The notes: generated by a model from the sequence alone, not told the origin. A DNA stretch of 64,000 nucleotides from JAOPZW01 sp963789015 (GCA_963789015.1 CAWBIU010000003.1:634922-698921), one strand, 5' to 3'; counted from the first letter of the stretch, positions 51,104-59,947 are shown. A program made the numbers and translations.

Positions 51104-51474
51104 CGCACACCCACCTTCTGAAGCTCCGCGTCGTCGAGCGGCTGCGCCGGGCGCTGCCTGAGCTTGCGCTCGGCCCGCTCGCCCTCCGGGGTCGAGTCGG
51201 AGCGCGGGATCTCGCCGGTCTCGACCAGCTGCTTGAAGCGCCGCAGCTCGTCCTTCAGCTTCGCCAGCCGCGCGGCGCCGGTCAGCTTCTGGAGCGTGCC
51301 GCCGGCCCCGTCGAGGGCGACGTGGATCTCGGTCCCGCGGTCGCCCGGCGCGTCCTTGAAGCTGACGGCGGCGTCCGCCGCGGCGACGTATTCGGGCCGG
51401 TGGTCGGGGGATTCCCAGAGCTGCCGGATCTCGGCGCGTGGGCGATGGACGGTGATCGCTGCCCTCGTGGTCAT
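51100..51474 (-). CDS. SRPBCC-domain protein partnered with the ADH
   Basis: 124 residues from ATG 51474. TTRAAITVHRPRAEIRQLWESPDHRPEYV and VSFKDAPGDRGTEIHVAL give a START/SRPBCC core. The charged C-terminus (LRRFKQLVETGEIPRSDSTPEGE) is the region normally rich in Lys/Arg in these short partners. Its stop overlaps the ADH start by 4 nt. The pair SRPBCC-ADH is a recurrent actinobacterial arrangement, so it may bind the ADH substrate or act as a chaperone. Confidence 0.82.
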   Translation of the reverse strand: MTTRAAITVHRPRAEIRQLWESPDHRPEYVAAADAAVSFKDAPGDRGTEIHVALDGAGGTLQKLTGAARLAKLKDELRRFKQLVETGEIPRSDSTPEGERAERKLRQRPAQPLDDAELQKVGVR

Positions 51475-51645
51475 CGAGCCTGCCTCCTGGTCGGGAACAT
51501 CGGCCGGGCGCGCGCGGCGGCACCCCGACGCCTGGGGTACGCCGCCGCCCGCGGGGGCCAAGACCGAGGGTTCGACCGGGCGCGTGGCCGCTCGCCATCG
51601 ACGGGGTGTCTTGGGCGCCCGCGGCCGCGGCCTATCGCGGGCGCT

Positions 51646-52260
51646 GTGGAGGGTCGCCCGAAGACACCCGACCGCGACGGGCAACGCTCCGGCGGCCCGC
51701 GTCGCTGGCCGCCGGTGCTGTGGCTGCTCGTCTACATCGGCAGCGTGTTCATCCTGAACGGCGCGAACGGGAAGTGGGACCCGCTCGAGCTCGCGCTCGG
51801 GATCGGCCTCGCGGCGATCGCGTGTGGGCTCGGGATGTACCTCGCGTTCGGCCCGTGGCCCGGACGCCCGCGGCCGCGGTGGGCCGCCCTCCTCGTCGGC
51901 GGCGTCGCGGCCTTCTACGGGATCTGCGCGCTGGCCGCGGCCGTGTTCGTGGGCCCCGCCTACGCGATCGCAACCCTGCTGGCCGGGATCGTCCCGATGA
52001 CGGCCGCGGCGCTGTGGGTCGCGACCGTCCGCGCCAAGACCCGCCGGGTCGCCGGCGAGGCCGTCGATCCGTCGGCCGGAGACAGCGACGACCCGTTCCC
52101 CGGCGTCGGCGCCGACGACGCACGCCCGCTCGGCGACACGCCCGAGATCCACGACGACATCTCCTCGCACGACCTCCCGCCCGGCCATCCCTCCCGGCGC
52201 CGGGCCGAGCGTCGGGGCGGTACGCGCCCGGGCCGCGCGGGACCGGGACCGGCGGCGTGA
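51646..52260 (+). CDS. Hypothetical membrane protein with acidic C-terminal tail
   Basis: 204 residues from GTG 51646 (weak SD, start uncertain). Three to four helices at about 22-145 (VLWLLVYIGSVFIL, ALGIGLAAIACGLGMYLAF, AALLVGGVAAFYGICALAAAVFVGP, LLAGIVPMTAAALWVA). The tail (about 155-204) is polar and acidic (SAGDSDDPFPGVGADDARPL, HDDISSHDLPPGH), then basic. No family recognised. Divergent from the SRPBCC-ADH operon. Confidence 0.6.
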   Translation: MEGRPKTPDRDGQRSGGPRRWPPVLWLLVYIGSVFILNGANGKWDPLELALGIGLAAIACGLGMYLAFGPWPGRPRPRWAALLVGGVAAFYGICALAAAVFVGPAYAIATLLAGIVPMTAAALWVATVRAKTRRVAGEAVDPSAGDSDDPFPGVGADDARPLGDTPEIHDDISSHDLPPGHPSRRRAERRGGTRPGRAGPGPAA

Positions 52261-52281
52261 CGCGTCGGCGCCCGCGAGGCG

Positions 52282-52904
52282 TCAGCGCCCGCGAGCCGCC
52301 CCCCGTCCCGCCGAGCTGGGCGCCTGGCGCGGCGCCGGCAGGCTCGGCGGCCCGGGCACGTACTCGACCGTGGGGGGACGTCCGCGGGGCTGCGGGTAGA
52401 GCTGCATGCGCTCGCGCTCGGTTTCGGGGACGCCGACGCGGACCGGCAGGCCGAGCGTGAGCAGGTCTGGCACCTGCAGCGGGTGGTCGTGGGTCGGACG
52501 CCTCGACGAGCGACGCCGCCGGGTACTGGCCGAGCTGCGGGTCGACGGGACCTAGCGCGGCGTGTGCGTCGAGCAGGGTCGCGTCGGCCGCGAGCGCGAT
52601 CAGCGTGCCGCGATCAGCGTCCGCCGGGCGTGTGGAGGACGATCTCGATAGGCCGTCCGGCCGGCGTCTCGTTGATGGCCCGCAGCACGCTCTCGGCGTC
52701 GTCGATGTCGATGTAGCGGACGACCGGGAAGCCGAGCAGCGACATCTGCTCCTGACGGTGGATCAGTGTGATCACCGTCGCCTTGCGCTCGCGCGACAGG
52801 ACGGCCAGCGCCCGCCGCCGTTGCAGCAGCATCTTCTGCCGCTGTACCGCGGGCTGGAGCGAGGCGAGGATGAAGAACAGCTACAGGAGGCTGAGAGGAT
52901 CCAC
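52282..52904 (-). pseudogene. SDH/ClpP-class serine dehydrogenase proteinase, degraded
   Basis: Reads from GTG 52904 as VDPLSLL-stop-LFFILASLQPAVQRQKMLLQ; the in-frame TAG replaces a Trp (TGG to TAG). The frame then continues ATVITLIHRQEQMSLLGFPVVRYIDIDDAESVLRA up to IEIVLHTPGG. The next piece, GTLIALAADATLLDAHAALGPVDPQLGQYPAAS, is in another frame and lacks about 40 intervening residues. The C-terminal piece (THDHPLQVPDLLTLGLPVRVGVPE, PTVEYVPGP) follows with a further deletion. The catalytic Ser region is lost. This was a membrane-anchored SppA/ClpP-like protease gene (PF01972 type). Confidence 0.8.
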
Positions 52905-52945
52905 CTAGACCAGGCCCCCAGGTCGGAAGCGGCCGGCGACGACCC

Positions 52946-53755
52946 TCATGCGCCGGCCGCGTCGTGCAGCTTGTCGAAGGCGCCCTGCTCGATCTGGCGC
53001 ACGCGCTCGGCGCTGATGCCGAGCGTGGAGCCCAGCTCGCGCAGGGTCTGCTCCGGGCCGTCGAGCCCGTAGTGCCCGCGCACGATCGTCCGCTCGCGGT
53101 CGCTCAGCGCGCCGAGCAGCCGGGGCAGCTCTTCGAGGTGCGCGCGCCATGTCACGCCCTCGTAGGCGTCCTCCGCGCGCGGATCGGCGAGCAGGTCGCC
53201 GAAGCTCGCGGCCGAGCCCTGGTCGCCGTCGGTCGGCTCCTCCAAGGCGCGCGGTCGGCGCTCGGCGGCGATGAGCTGGCCGATCTGCTCGCGGCTCAGC
53301 CCGGTCGACGTCGAAAGCTCGGCGACCGAGGGCTCGTGGCCGTTCGCCTGGGACAAACGGGCGCGGGCACGCTTGATCCGCGCGAGCTGGCGCACGGCGC
53401 GGTCGGAGAGCACAATGGGACGCATGAGCTCGGTGACGAGCTCCTGCATCGCCTGGCGGACCCACCATCCGGCGTACGCCCAAAACGGGGTCCCGATCGC
53501 CGGGTCGTAGCGCTCCAGCGCCCGCAGGAGTCCGACGACGCCGTCCTGCATGAGCTCCGCGCGGTCGATGGAGGTCGATCGCGCGTAGCTGCGCGCGACG
53601 CCCGCGATGAGAGGACGAAAGGCGTGGAGCAGGGCCTCACGCGCGGCGGCGTCGTGTTTCGCGGCCGTCACGAGGTCGAGCTCGCACCGCATCGCGAACG
53701 CGGTCGCGGTCAGTCGCGCGCGCGGGGCGCGCGCGTCGCGCGCGAGGGCGCTCAT
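52946..53755 (-). CDS. RNA polymerase sigma-70 family factor
   Basis: 269 residues. Region 2 (AELMQDGVVGLLRALERYDPAIGTPFWAYAGWWVRQAMQELVTE), region 3 (LSQANGHEPSVAELSTSTGLSREQIGQLI) and region 4 (LSDRERTIVRGHYGLDGPEQTLRELGSTLGISAERVRQIEQGA) are complete. Region 1.1 is absent. It looks like a principal-type-related or group 2/3 factor. Overlaps hsp20 by 4 nt (ATGA) on the same strand, so it is made with the small heat-shock protein, suggesting a heat or envelope-stress regulon. Confidence 0.93.
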   Translation of the reverse strand: MSALARDARAPRARLTATAFAMRCELDLVTAAKHDAAAREALLHAFRPLIAGVARSYARSTSIDRAELMQDGVVGLLRALERYDPAIGTPFWAYAGWWVRQAMQELVTELMRPIVLSDRAVRQLARIKRARARLSQANGHEPSVAELSTSTGLSREQIGQLIAAERRPRALEEPTDGDQGSAASFGDLLADPRAEDAYEGVTWRAHLEELPRLLGALSDRERTIVRGHYGLDGPEQTLRELGSTLGISAERVRQIEQGAFDKLHDAAGA

Positions 53756-54231
53756 GTCGTGTTCGCGGGCTGGACCTGGACGCGCCGCGGGCGTGCCTGC
53801 TCAGGTTTGGGCACGCGTACGGTCAGCATGCCGTCGTCGAGCGTTGCTTCGACGGCGTCGGGGTCCGGCTGACCGGGCAGGACGACGCGGTACTCGAACC
53901 GGCCGGTCCGCCTGGTGCGGCGGCGCAGGATGCCGCTGCGCTCGCGCTCCTTGGTCTCGCCCGAGATCACGAGCTCGGAGTCGCGCAGCTCCACGTTCAC
54001 GTCGTCGCGGCCGACGCCGGGGACCTCGGCCTCGACGATCCACGCGTCGTCGGTCTCCTCGACGTCGACGGCGGGGATCCACGGCTGGTCCTCACCTCCG
54101 CCGATGCCCGACCAGACGGACTCCATGAGCTCGGCCGTCCGCCGTTGGAGCTCCTCGAACTCACGGACAGGCTCCCACGCGGCCGGCGGCCGCGACGTCG
54201 TCTGCTCTCTGCGTCTCACGGGAAGGGCCAT
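53752..54231 (-). CDS. Hsp20/alpha-crystallin family small heat-shock protein
   Basis: 159 residues from ATG 54231 (AGAGG upstream). N-terminal arm (about 1-50) then the alpha-crystallin domain: PAVDVEETDDAWIVEAEVPGVGRDDVNVELRDSELVISGETK and VVLPGQPDPDAVEATLDDGMLTVRVPK, in which GMLTVRVPK is the signature GxLxVxxPK. It prevents aggregation of unfolded proteins without ATP. It is the first gene of a two-gene operon whose second gene is a sigma factor. Confidence 0.95.
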   Translation of the reverse strand: MALPVRRREQTTSRPPAAWEPVREFEELQRRTAELMESVWSGIGGGEDQPWIPAVDVEETDDAWIVEAEVPGVGRDDVNVELRDSELVISGETKERERSGILRRRTRRTGRFEYRVVLPGQPDPDAVEATLDDGMLTVRVPKPEQARPRRVQVQPANTT

Positions 54232-54738
54232 CACGCAACCTCTTGGTCGTTCTGAGCTAGGGACGGAGAGACGGTCGAGCGGGCCACACGCCGCGGCGCG
54301 CACATCGCACGCAGGGCAAGCGTCGGGGGTTTGGTCTCCTCAGGGCCGGGCTGTAGGGGCTATCGATCCGGCGGTGCCGCCCGGGCGGATGCCCGACCCT
54401 CCCGCACCTGGATCGCGGTGCCCTACGCCGGGGTGCAGAGGGACGCGAGCGCCGCTGTCAGAGGTCATACGCCTCGCCCGCGGACCATCAACCGATGTTC
54501 GCAGGACCGAACCATTTTTCTCGCAAAGAGCGGCTTTTTTACGGTGGAACGCGTTGGAAACCGACCTGTCGGATGTCCGTCGCCATACGGTTGGCAGTGC
54601 GGTCTCAACCCTGCCCGGTACGTGCCGCCCGGCGCCGCCAGGTGCGTGTCCGACGCGAACGATCGGGTTGATCGGCGCGGTCATCGGCTCGAACGAGATG
54701 ACGGCGAGGGCCACCGCTTTGCCCAGGTCTACGCGCCG
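54232..54738. other. Intergenic region with a T-rich patch, no gene seen
   Basis: About 500 bp upstream of hsp20 and after the convergent-facing aldo/keto reductase end. The only notable stretch is T-rich around 54512-54541 (two short T-runs with CGCAAAGAGCGG between), unlike the flanking GC-rich DNA; it could hold the hsp20 promoter or a terminator. No HAIR or CIRCE element recognised. Confidence 0.5.
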
Positions 54739-55587
54739 TCAGAGCACCTCGAGCGGGATCGGGCGCGACGGCGGCGGGAAGGCGGCGTCGAGCTCCAAGA
54801 GGTCGTCCTCGCCCAGGTCGACCTGCGCGGCGCGGGCGTTCTCGCGCGCGTGCGCGGGCGTGCCGGCCTCGGGGATCGCACAGACGCCGGGATGGCCCAT
54901 GACCCACGCGAGCGCGATCTGCGCCGCGGTCGCCTTGTGGCGCGTCGCGATACCGCGGAGCACCGGATGCGCCGCGAGCCGCCCCTGTTCGAGGGGCGAG
55001 TACGCCATGAGCGGCAGCCCCGACTGGCGCGACCACGGCAGCAGCGTCCACTCGATCCCGCGGTGCGCGAGGTTGTAGAGGACCTGATCGGTCTGGACAT
55101 GGGCTCCGCCGGGCAACTGCAGGAGCGCCGTCATGTCGCCGAGGTCGAAGTTGCTGACGCCCCAGCGCCGGATCAGGCCGGCGCGCTTGAGGTCCTCGAA
55201 CCCGGCAACGGTGTCCTGCAGCGGCACCGACCCGCGCCAGTGCAGGAGGTACAGGTCGAACTGGTCGGTGGCGAGGCGCGCGAGGCTCTCCGCGCACGCG
55301 TCGTACGCGCCCTCGCGCGTCGCTCGGCCGGGCCGGACCTTCCCGACGAGGAACACCTCGCCGCGCCGCCCGGCGATCGCCTCGCCGACGAGCCGCTCGC
55401 TCTCCCCGTGGGCGTAGATCTCGGCGGTGTCGACGAGTGTCACGCCGAGATCGATGCCGGTGCGCAGCGCCTCGATCTCGACCTTCCGCGGATGGCGGCC
55501 CTCGGCGAGGTTCCACGTCCCCATGCCGAGAGCGGGGATCGTTTCGCCGGACGGGAGGTCGACGGAGGGCATCGCGAACACGGACAT
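54739..55587 (-). CDS. Aldo/keto reductase
   Basis: 282 residues from ATG 55587. The AKR catalytic tetrad is recognisable: Asp in DTAEIYAHGESERLVGEAI (with the active-site Tyr in EIY), Lys in VGKVRPGRATREG, and His in LYLLHWRGSVPLQDT. The NADPH region is LMAYSPLEQGRLAAHPVL. Reduces aldehydes and ketones. Substrate unknown. Monocistronic. Confidence 0.93.
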   Translation of the reverse strand: MSVFAMPSVDLPSGETIPALGMGTWNLAEGRHPRKVEIEALRTGIDLGVTLVDTAEIYAHGESERLVGEAIAGRRGEVFLVGKVRPGRATREGAYDACAESLARLATDQFDLYLLHWRGSVPLQDTVAGFEDLKRAGLIRRWGVSNFDLGDMTALLQLPGGAHVQTDQVLYNLAHRGIEWTLLPWSRQSGLPLMAYSPLEQGRLAAHPVLRGIATRHKATAAQIALAWVMGHPGVCAIPEAGTPAHARENARAAQVDLGEDDLLELDAAFPPPSRPIPLEVL

Positions 55588-55710
55588 GTCCCCTGCTCGT
55601 AGGACGCCGAGCGCGCCCGACCAGGGCGGCACGCCATGACGGCGCCAGCTGCGTCGGCAACGCGTACCGGGTGGCCGCCGTAGCCGGGCCGCAGCCGCAG
55701 CGACCGCCCG

Positions 55711-56859
55711 TCAGGAGCCGGGGGCGCCGCGGTCGCGCTCGCGTACGGTGGCGCGCTCGGGCCGGTAGCCGTACGCCGCCTCGCGTACCGCGGCGTCGCT
55801 CTCGAGGCCGGCCCCGAGGGCGCCCGCGACCGTCGCCAGCGACGCGGCGAGACACGCGACCTTCACGTAGTCACCGACCGTGGCGGGGTGGCCCAGCGCG
55901 TGGGACAGGACGGCGTCGTCGAGCAGCAGGCCCGCGCCCGCCAGGGCGAGGACGAACAGTGCGACGTACAGGCACGTGACGCCGAGGAGCAGGGTCAGGA
56001 GCGTCGCGACGTTGAAGAGCACCGCCTGCTCGCGCGCCTGCGGCGTGACCGCCCGCTCCCAGAGCCCGTGGGCGAGGATGAGGAACAGGACGAGCGCCGC
56101 CAGGGCAACGACGGCGAGCGCCAGCAGGCGAATCCCGTCGAGCGCGTCGGCCACCCGCCAGACGTCCGCCGTCATCAGCGACAGGACGACGGTGCCAACG
56201 GTGGCGGCGAGCGCGCGCGACAGCCGCGCGGCCAGGCGCCACGGCCGGTTCGCCCGCAGCATCCCGCCCAGGAGCCGCAGGTGACCGCGCACGACCGCGG
56301 CGACGAAGCGCACGTCGATGTCGTCGTCCTCGGGGACCACGCGCCGCTCGCGGGCGGCGATCTCGGCGAGGCGGCGGCCGACTCGGACGCGGTGGCCGGC
56401 GTCGCGCCCCGACGTCGCGAGGCCCTCGCCGAGGAGGCCGTCCACGAGGCGGACGACCGCGTCGCTCGCGCGCCGGCGCAGCTGAACCGCGCCGAGCGCC
56501 GGCAGCGAGACCAGGCCGACGCCGTGGGTGGCGCTCGCGTCGGCGACGACGGGCCGGTGCCGGATGCGCAACGGCAGGTCAGTGAGGCAGACCGCCAGGT
56601 CGCAGCCCTCGCGGATCATCCGCTCCCGCGCGCGGTCGATCAGCGCCGTGGTGCCGACGCCGGCCTCGCCCGCCGCCGGCTCGACGGCGACCGGCACCGA
56701 CCACGTGACCGCAGGCTGGATCCGCTCGCCGAGGCGGGCGGGCAGCTCGTCGGCGAGCGCGCGGGCGAGCTCCTCGGCCGGGCCGGGCGCGGCGATGAGC
56801 GCGAGCCCGAGGCCGGCGGGAGGTGGCGCGTCGCCCATGGTGTCGCCGGCGACGTGCAT
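55711..56859 (-). CDS. Uncharacterised two-domain membrane protein (N-terminal alpha/beta, C-terminal 4-TM), copy 2
   Basis: 382 residues from ATG 56859 (GGGAG 8 nt upstream). Paralogue of the gene at 47677-48768: shared motifs include LPLRIRHRPVVADASATHGVGLVSLPALGAVQ, LRANRPWRLAARLSRALAATVGTVVLSLMTADVW, ILAHGLWERAVTPQAREQAVLFNVATLLTLLLGVTCLY and LGAGLESDAAVREAAYGY. N-terminal about 210 residues soluble, then four helices. The duplicated His/Arg and HGVGLVS motifs suggest a conserved active or binding site. Function unknown. It follows the DUF2267 gene after a 60-bp gap on the same strand. Confidence 0.82.
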   Translation of the reverse strand: MHVAGDTMGDAPPPAGLGLALIAAPGPAEELARALADELPARLGERIQPAVTWSVPVAVEPAAGEAGVGTTALIDRARERMIREGCDLAVCLTDLPLRIRHRPVVADASATHGVGLVSLPALGAVQLRRRASDAVVRLVDGLLGEGLATSGRDAGHRVRVGRRLAEIAARERRVVPEDDDIDVRFVAAVVRGHLRLLGGMLRANRPWRLAARLSRALAATVGTVVLSLMTADVWRVADALDGIRLLALAVVALAALVLFLILAHGLWERAVTPQAREQAVLFNVATLLTLLLGVTCLYVALFVLALAGAGLLLDDAVLSHALGHPATVGDYVKVACLAASLATVAGALGAGLESDAAVREAAYGYRPERATVRERDRGAPGS

Positions 56860-56919
56860 CACAGGCTCCCTACCCGGGTCCCGCCCATCGGTCGCGCGTG
56901 GCCGGCGATCGCGGCTGAC

Positions 56920-57711
56920 CTAGCGGCTTCGCCGGCCCGCGGGCACCAGGGTGCGCTTGTAGTCGGCCGGCAGCTCGGAGATGACGTCGAGGAACTCCTC
57001 GTCGCCGACCGCCTCGCGCAGCGTCGCGAGCACGGCGCGCGCGTGCACGAGCGCCTCGGCGGGCGGCACCCCCTCGCGCTCGGCGACGCGCGACAGGAAG
57101 CTCCGGAGCGGCATGGTCCGGGCGTGGTCGCCGCTCGCCGCCCGGCCCCGCTCGAGGGCGGGGTGCAGCTCGAGCGGCAGCCGCGCCTCGAGATCCTCGA
57201 CCTCGCCGCCCGAGATCCGCTCGGCGAGCGTCTCGACGACGGCCTCGGCCGCGCGCATCGCGCGCTCCCGGTCCAGCCCGGTGCGGCGCGCGACCCGCTC
57301 CGCGAACTCGTCGGCGGTGGGCTGCTCGACCCACGACCCGCGCGGCAGCAGGCCCGCGAACTCGTTCGGCAGCTCGGCCGCCACGTCGGCGAGCTCGCCG
57401 GGGCTCACGGCGTAGCCGAGCGCGGTGAACACGGCGCGGGCGTCGCGTTCGGCGGTCGCCGCGTCCACGCCCTCGCGCTCCGCGACGCGGCGGACGAACT
57501 CGTCGACGCCGAACCGGGCGGCGGGGGTGTTCGTCGCGAGCCACGCCGCCAGCTCTGGGGGCACCTCGGCCGCGAGGTCGCGCGCCTCGCCCGGGTCGAG
57601 CCGCTCGGCGAGCGTGGTGAGCGTCGCGGCGATCGCGCGGGCCGCGTGACCCGCGTCGATGGCCGCCGCCTCCCGCACGAGGGTGGTGAACCGTTGCGCG
57701 TCCACGCTCAC
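56920..57711 (-). CDS. DUF2267 protein with four repeats
   Basis: 263 residues from GTG 57711 (GTG 57705 also possible), overlapping the USP stop by 4 nt (GTGA). Four DUF2267-like repeats of about 60-70 residues are visible, each ending in a pattern like L-P-x-E-[FYL]: EVPPELAAWL, AELPNEFAGLL, ARLPLELHPAL, SELPADYKRTL. They are preceded by REGVDAATAERDARAVF-type helices (R-E-G-V/L-x-x-x-x-A). The function of DUF2267 is unknown, but it is common beside USPs, as here. Probably translated together with the USP. Confidence 0.85.
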   Translation of the reverse strand: MSVDAQRFTTLVREAAAIDAGHAARAIAATLTTLAERLDPGEARDLAAEVPPELAAWLATNTPAARFGVDEFVRRVAEREGVDAATAERDARAVFTALGYAVSPGELADVAAELPNEFAGLLPRGSWVEQPTADEFAERVARRTGLDRERAMRAAEAVVETLAERISGGEVEDLEARLPLELHPALERGRAASGDHARTMPLRSFLSRVAEREGVPPAEALVHARAVLATLREAVGDEEFLDVISELPADYKRTLVPAGRRSR

Positions 57712-58187
57712 GCTCCGTTCCGCGAGGCGACGACGACCGGGCACGGCGCGTGGCGTACGACGTCGCGGGAGACGCTGCCGAGGAGCACGGGGCCGTGCCG
57801 GTGCGGTCCGACGACGACTGCCTGCGCGTCGCGCTCCTTGGCCAGCGAGACAATCGTGTCGGCGATCGGGGTCTCCGGGTCCTCGGCGACGACGAGCGGG
57901 TCGGCCTCGAGGCCGAGCTCGCGCGCCAGCTCAGCGCCCTGCCGGGCGAGCTTGCGCGCCGATTCGTAGTTGCGCTGGTCGATCTCGACCGCGGTGCGGA
58001 CGTCGATCGGCGCCGGGGGCAGGCCGATCGTCGCGGTCGGAAGCTCCATGAGCTCGAACGCCAGCCCGGCCTTCCACACGACCGCGACGACCGCCGGCCG
58101 CCGCCCGAGCAGCGCCGCGGCGTCGCGGATCGCGCGCTCGGCGGCGGGGGTGCCATCGAAGGCGATGAGGACGGGACCACGGGCCAT
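57708..58187 (-). CDS. Universal stress protein (UspA family)
   Basis: 159 residues from ATG 58187. USP fold with the N-terminal strand VLIAFDGTPAAERAIRDAAALLG and C-terminal nucleotide-binding loop VVVGPHRHGPVLLGSVSRDVVRHAPCPVVVA, the Gx2Gx9GS/T-type motif that binds ATP. Stress-response protein. First gene of the USP-DUF2267 operon (overlap 4 nt). Confidence 0.93.
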   Translation of the reverse strand: MARGPVLIAFDGTPAAERAIRDAAALLGRRPAVVAVVWKAGLAFELMELPTATIGLPPAPIDVRTAVEIDQRNYESARKLARQGAELARELGLEADPLVVAEDPETPIADTIVSLAKERDAQAVVVGPHRHGPVLLGSVSRDVVRHAPCPVVVASRNGA

Positions 58188-58377
58188 AGCTCTGGCAGGT
58201 AGGCCGAAGCCGCCTTCGTGCCAAGCCGCGGCGCGATCCGCGGTTCACGCCGCGGAGGGACGCCGCGCCGGCCCCGGCCCGCCTGGACAACGCGCGGCGA
58301 GGCGCCGGCCCGTGTCCCGACGGTCCCGGGACCGGTCGACGGCGCCGGCGTGCCTCGCCGCGTGTGGCGCGCGTGGG

Positions 58378-58944
58378 CTACGGCGCCGCAGCGCCCGCCC
58401 GCGCGTGCGCGAACTGCTCGACGATCGCCGGGCAGAAGGCCTCGAGGTCGTTCGGCGACCGGCTCGTCGTGAACTGCCCGTCGACGACGACCTCCTCGTC
58501 GACGACCTCGGCACCCGCGTTGCGGAGGTCGGTCCTGATACTCGGCCAGGACGTCATCCGCCGCCCGCGCACGACGTCCGCCTCGGCGAGCGTCCAGGGG
58601 CCGTGGCAGATCGCCGCGACCGGCTTGCCCGTGGCGACGAAGTCGCGGACGAACGCGACGGCGCCCTCGTCCATGCGGAGTTTGTCGGGATTGACCGTCC
58701 CGCCCGGCAGGAGCAGAGCGTCGTACTGGTCGACCGAGGCGTCGGAGACGACCCCGTCGACCGGGATCGTGCCGGCCGAGATGATGTCCATCTGGCGGGC
58801 CTGGATCTCGCCGGGGTGCAGCGAGAGGACCTCGGTCTTCGCGCCGGCGCCGCGGAGCGCCCCGCGCGGTTCCTCGAGTTCGATGCGTTCCACGCCGTCG
58901 GTCGCGAGGATCGCGACCGAGACGTCTTCGAGTAGATGTGCCAT
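58378..58944 (-). CDS. DJ-1/PfpI-family (type 1 glutamine amidotransferase-like) protein
   Basis: 188 residues from ATG 58944. The nucleophile elbow VAAICHGPWTLAEADVVRG has the conserved Cys-His, and DQYDALLLPGGTVNPDKLRMDEGAVAFVRDF precedes it. The end EVVVDGQFTTSRSPNDLEAFCPAIVEQF is the PfpI/YhbO signature. Relatives are deglycases or stress-response proteins; the exact activity is uncertain. Confidence 0.93.
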   Translation of the reverse strand: MAHLLEDVSVAILATDGVERIELEEPRGALRGAGAKTEVLSLHPGEIQARQMDIISAGTIPVDGVVSDASVDQYDALLLPGGTVNPDKLRMDEGAVAFVRDFVATGKPVAAICHGPWTLAEADVVRGRRMTSWPSIRTDLRNAGAEVVDEEVVVDGQFTTSRSPNDLEAFCPAIVEQFAHARAGAAAP

Positions 58945-59179
58945 GCGCGTGTCGGCTAGGTCGGGCCACGACACCGTCAAGTGCGCGGCCCGCGAGCGAA
59001 CCGGCTTGTGGCGCCGCCGCGACGTACCGCGGCGTCATCCGGCCCGCCCGGCGCGCGTTTGGCTCGCGAGCCGATCGACCTACCGCACAGAGGGCGGCGG
59101 CGCTCCGCGACCGCCGAGACGGCAACGACCCGCACCGGCGACCGCCCATCGCGCCGCCGCCGAACGAGAGGAGCGCTCG

Positions 59180-59749
59180 ATGACGCAGCTCATGACCGAC
59201 GAGGGCCAGAGGGTCCGCGTCCCCGCCGGCACGTGGAAGGTCGACCCCGCCCACTCGAGTGTCGCCTTCGAGGTCAAGCACATGATGATCTCGACAGTCC
59301 GCGGGCACTTCCGGGCGTTCGACGGGACGCTCGAGGCAGCCGAGGACGATCCGGCTCACTCCCGCGCCTGGGGTTCGGTCGACGTCGCGAGCATCGACAC
59401 CGGCAACGCCGAGCGCGACGAGCACCTGCGCTCGCGCGACTTCTTCGACGCCGAGCGCTACCCGGAGATCCGCTTCGAGTCGACGCGCGTGGCGCACGTC
59501 GAGGGCGGCACGTACAACGTCTGGGGGAACCTCACGATCAAGGACGTCACGCGCGAGGTGGAGATGACCGCGACGGTCGAGGGCGCCGGGCAGGACCCGT
59601 GGGGCACCGAGCGCGTGGGCATCGCGATCCGCGGCGAGATCGACCGCACCGAGTTCGGGCTGCACTGGCAGCAGAAGCTCGCGACCGGCGGCCTGCTCGT
59701 GGGCGAGAAGGTGAAGGTGCTCGCCGACGTCTCCGCGGTCCGCGCCTGA
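59180..59749 (+). CDS. YceI-family lipid-binding protein
   Basis: 189 residues from ATG 59180 (GAGGAG upstream). YceI landmarks: VPAGTWKVDPAHSSVAFEVKHMMISTVRGHFRAFDGTL, SIDTGNAERDEHLRSRDFFDAERYPEIRFES, NVWGNLTIKDVTREVEMTATVEG, EFGLHWQQKLATGGLLVGEKVKV. No signal peptide, as is usual in actinobacteria. It likely binds a polyisoprenoid or other hydrophobic ligand. Confidence 0.95.
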   Translation: MTQLMTDEGQRVRVPAGTWKVDPAHSSVAFEVKHMMISTVRGHFRAFDGTLEAAEDDPAHSRAWGSVDVASIDTGNAERDEHLRSRDFFDAERYPEIRFESTRVAHVEGGTYNVWGNLTIKDVTREVEMTATVEGAGQDPWGTERVGIAIRGEIDRTEFGLHWQQKLATGGLLVGEKVKVLADVSAVRA

Positions 59750-59762
59750 GGAGGCGACAACG

Positions 59763-59947
59763 CTGCCCGATCCCCGCCACGGCATCCGCGAGCACTTCGG
59801 CGAGGCCGCCCTCGGCGACGCCCAGTCGGAGACCCGCCCGACGACCAGGACATGATCGAGCCCGACGCCGATCCGCTCGACACCGACGTCGAGGACGCCG
59901 ACCTGTTCCTCGGCCTCGACGACGACGACGGGGCGGGCGTCCCGTAA
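59763..59947 (+). CDS. Small acidic protein, probably frameshifted
   Basis: GAGGAGG (59748-59754) precedes CTG 59763. The frame LPDPRHGIREHFGEAALGDAQSETRP then stops, while the next frame continues naturally as DDQDMIEPDADPLDTDVEDADLFLGLDDDD to a TAA at 59945-59947. One base is probably missing near 59840. Low-complexity acidic tail; function unknown. It begins 13 bp after yceI and may belong to that operon. Confidence 0.35.

Noticed and set aside
54512..54541. T-rich stretch as an intrinsic terminator
   Set aside because: Arms next to the T-runs do not pair well; left as a note in the intergenic entry.
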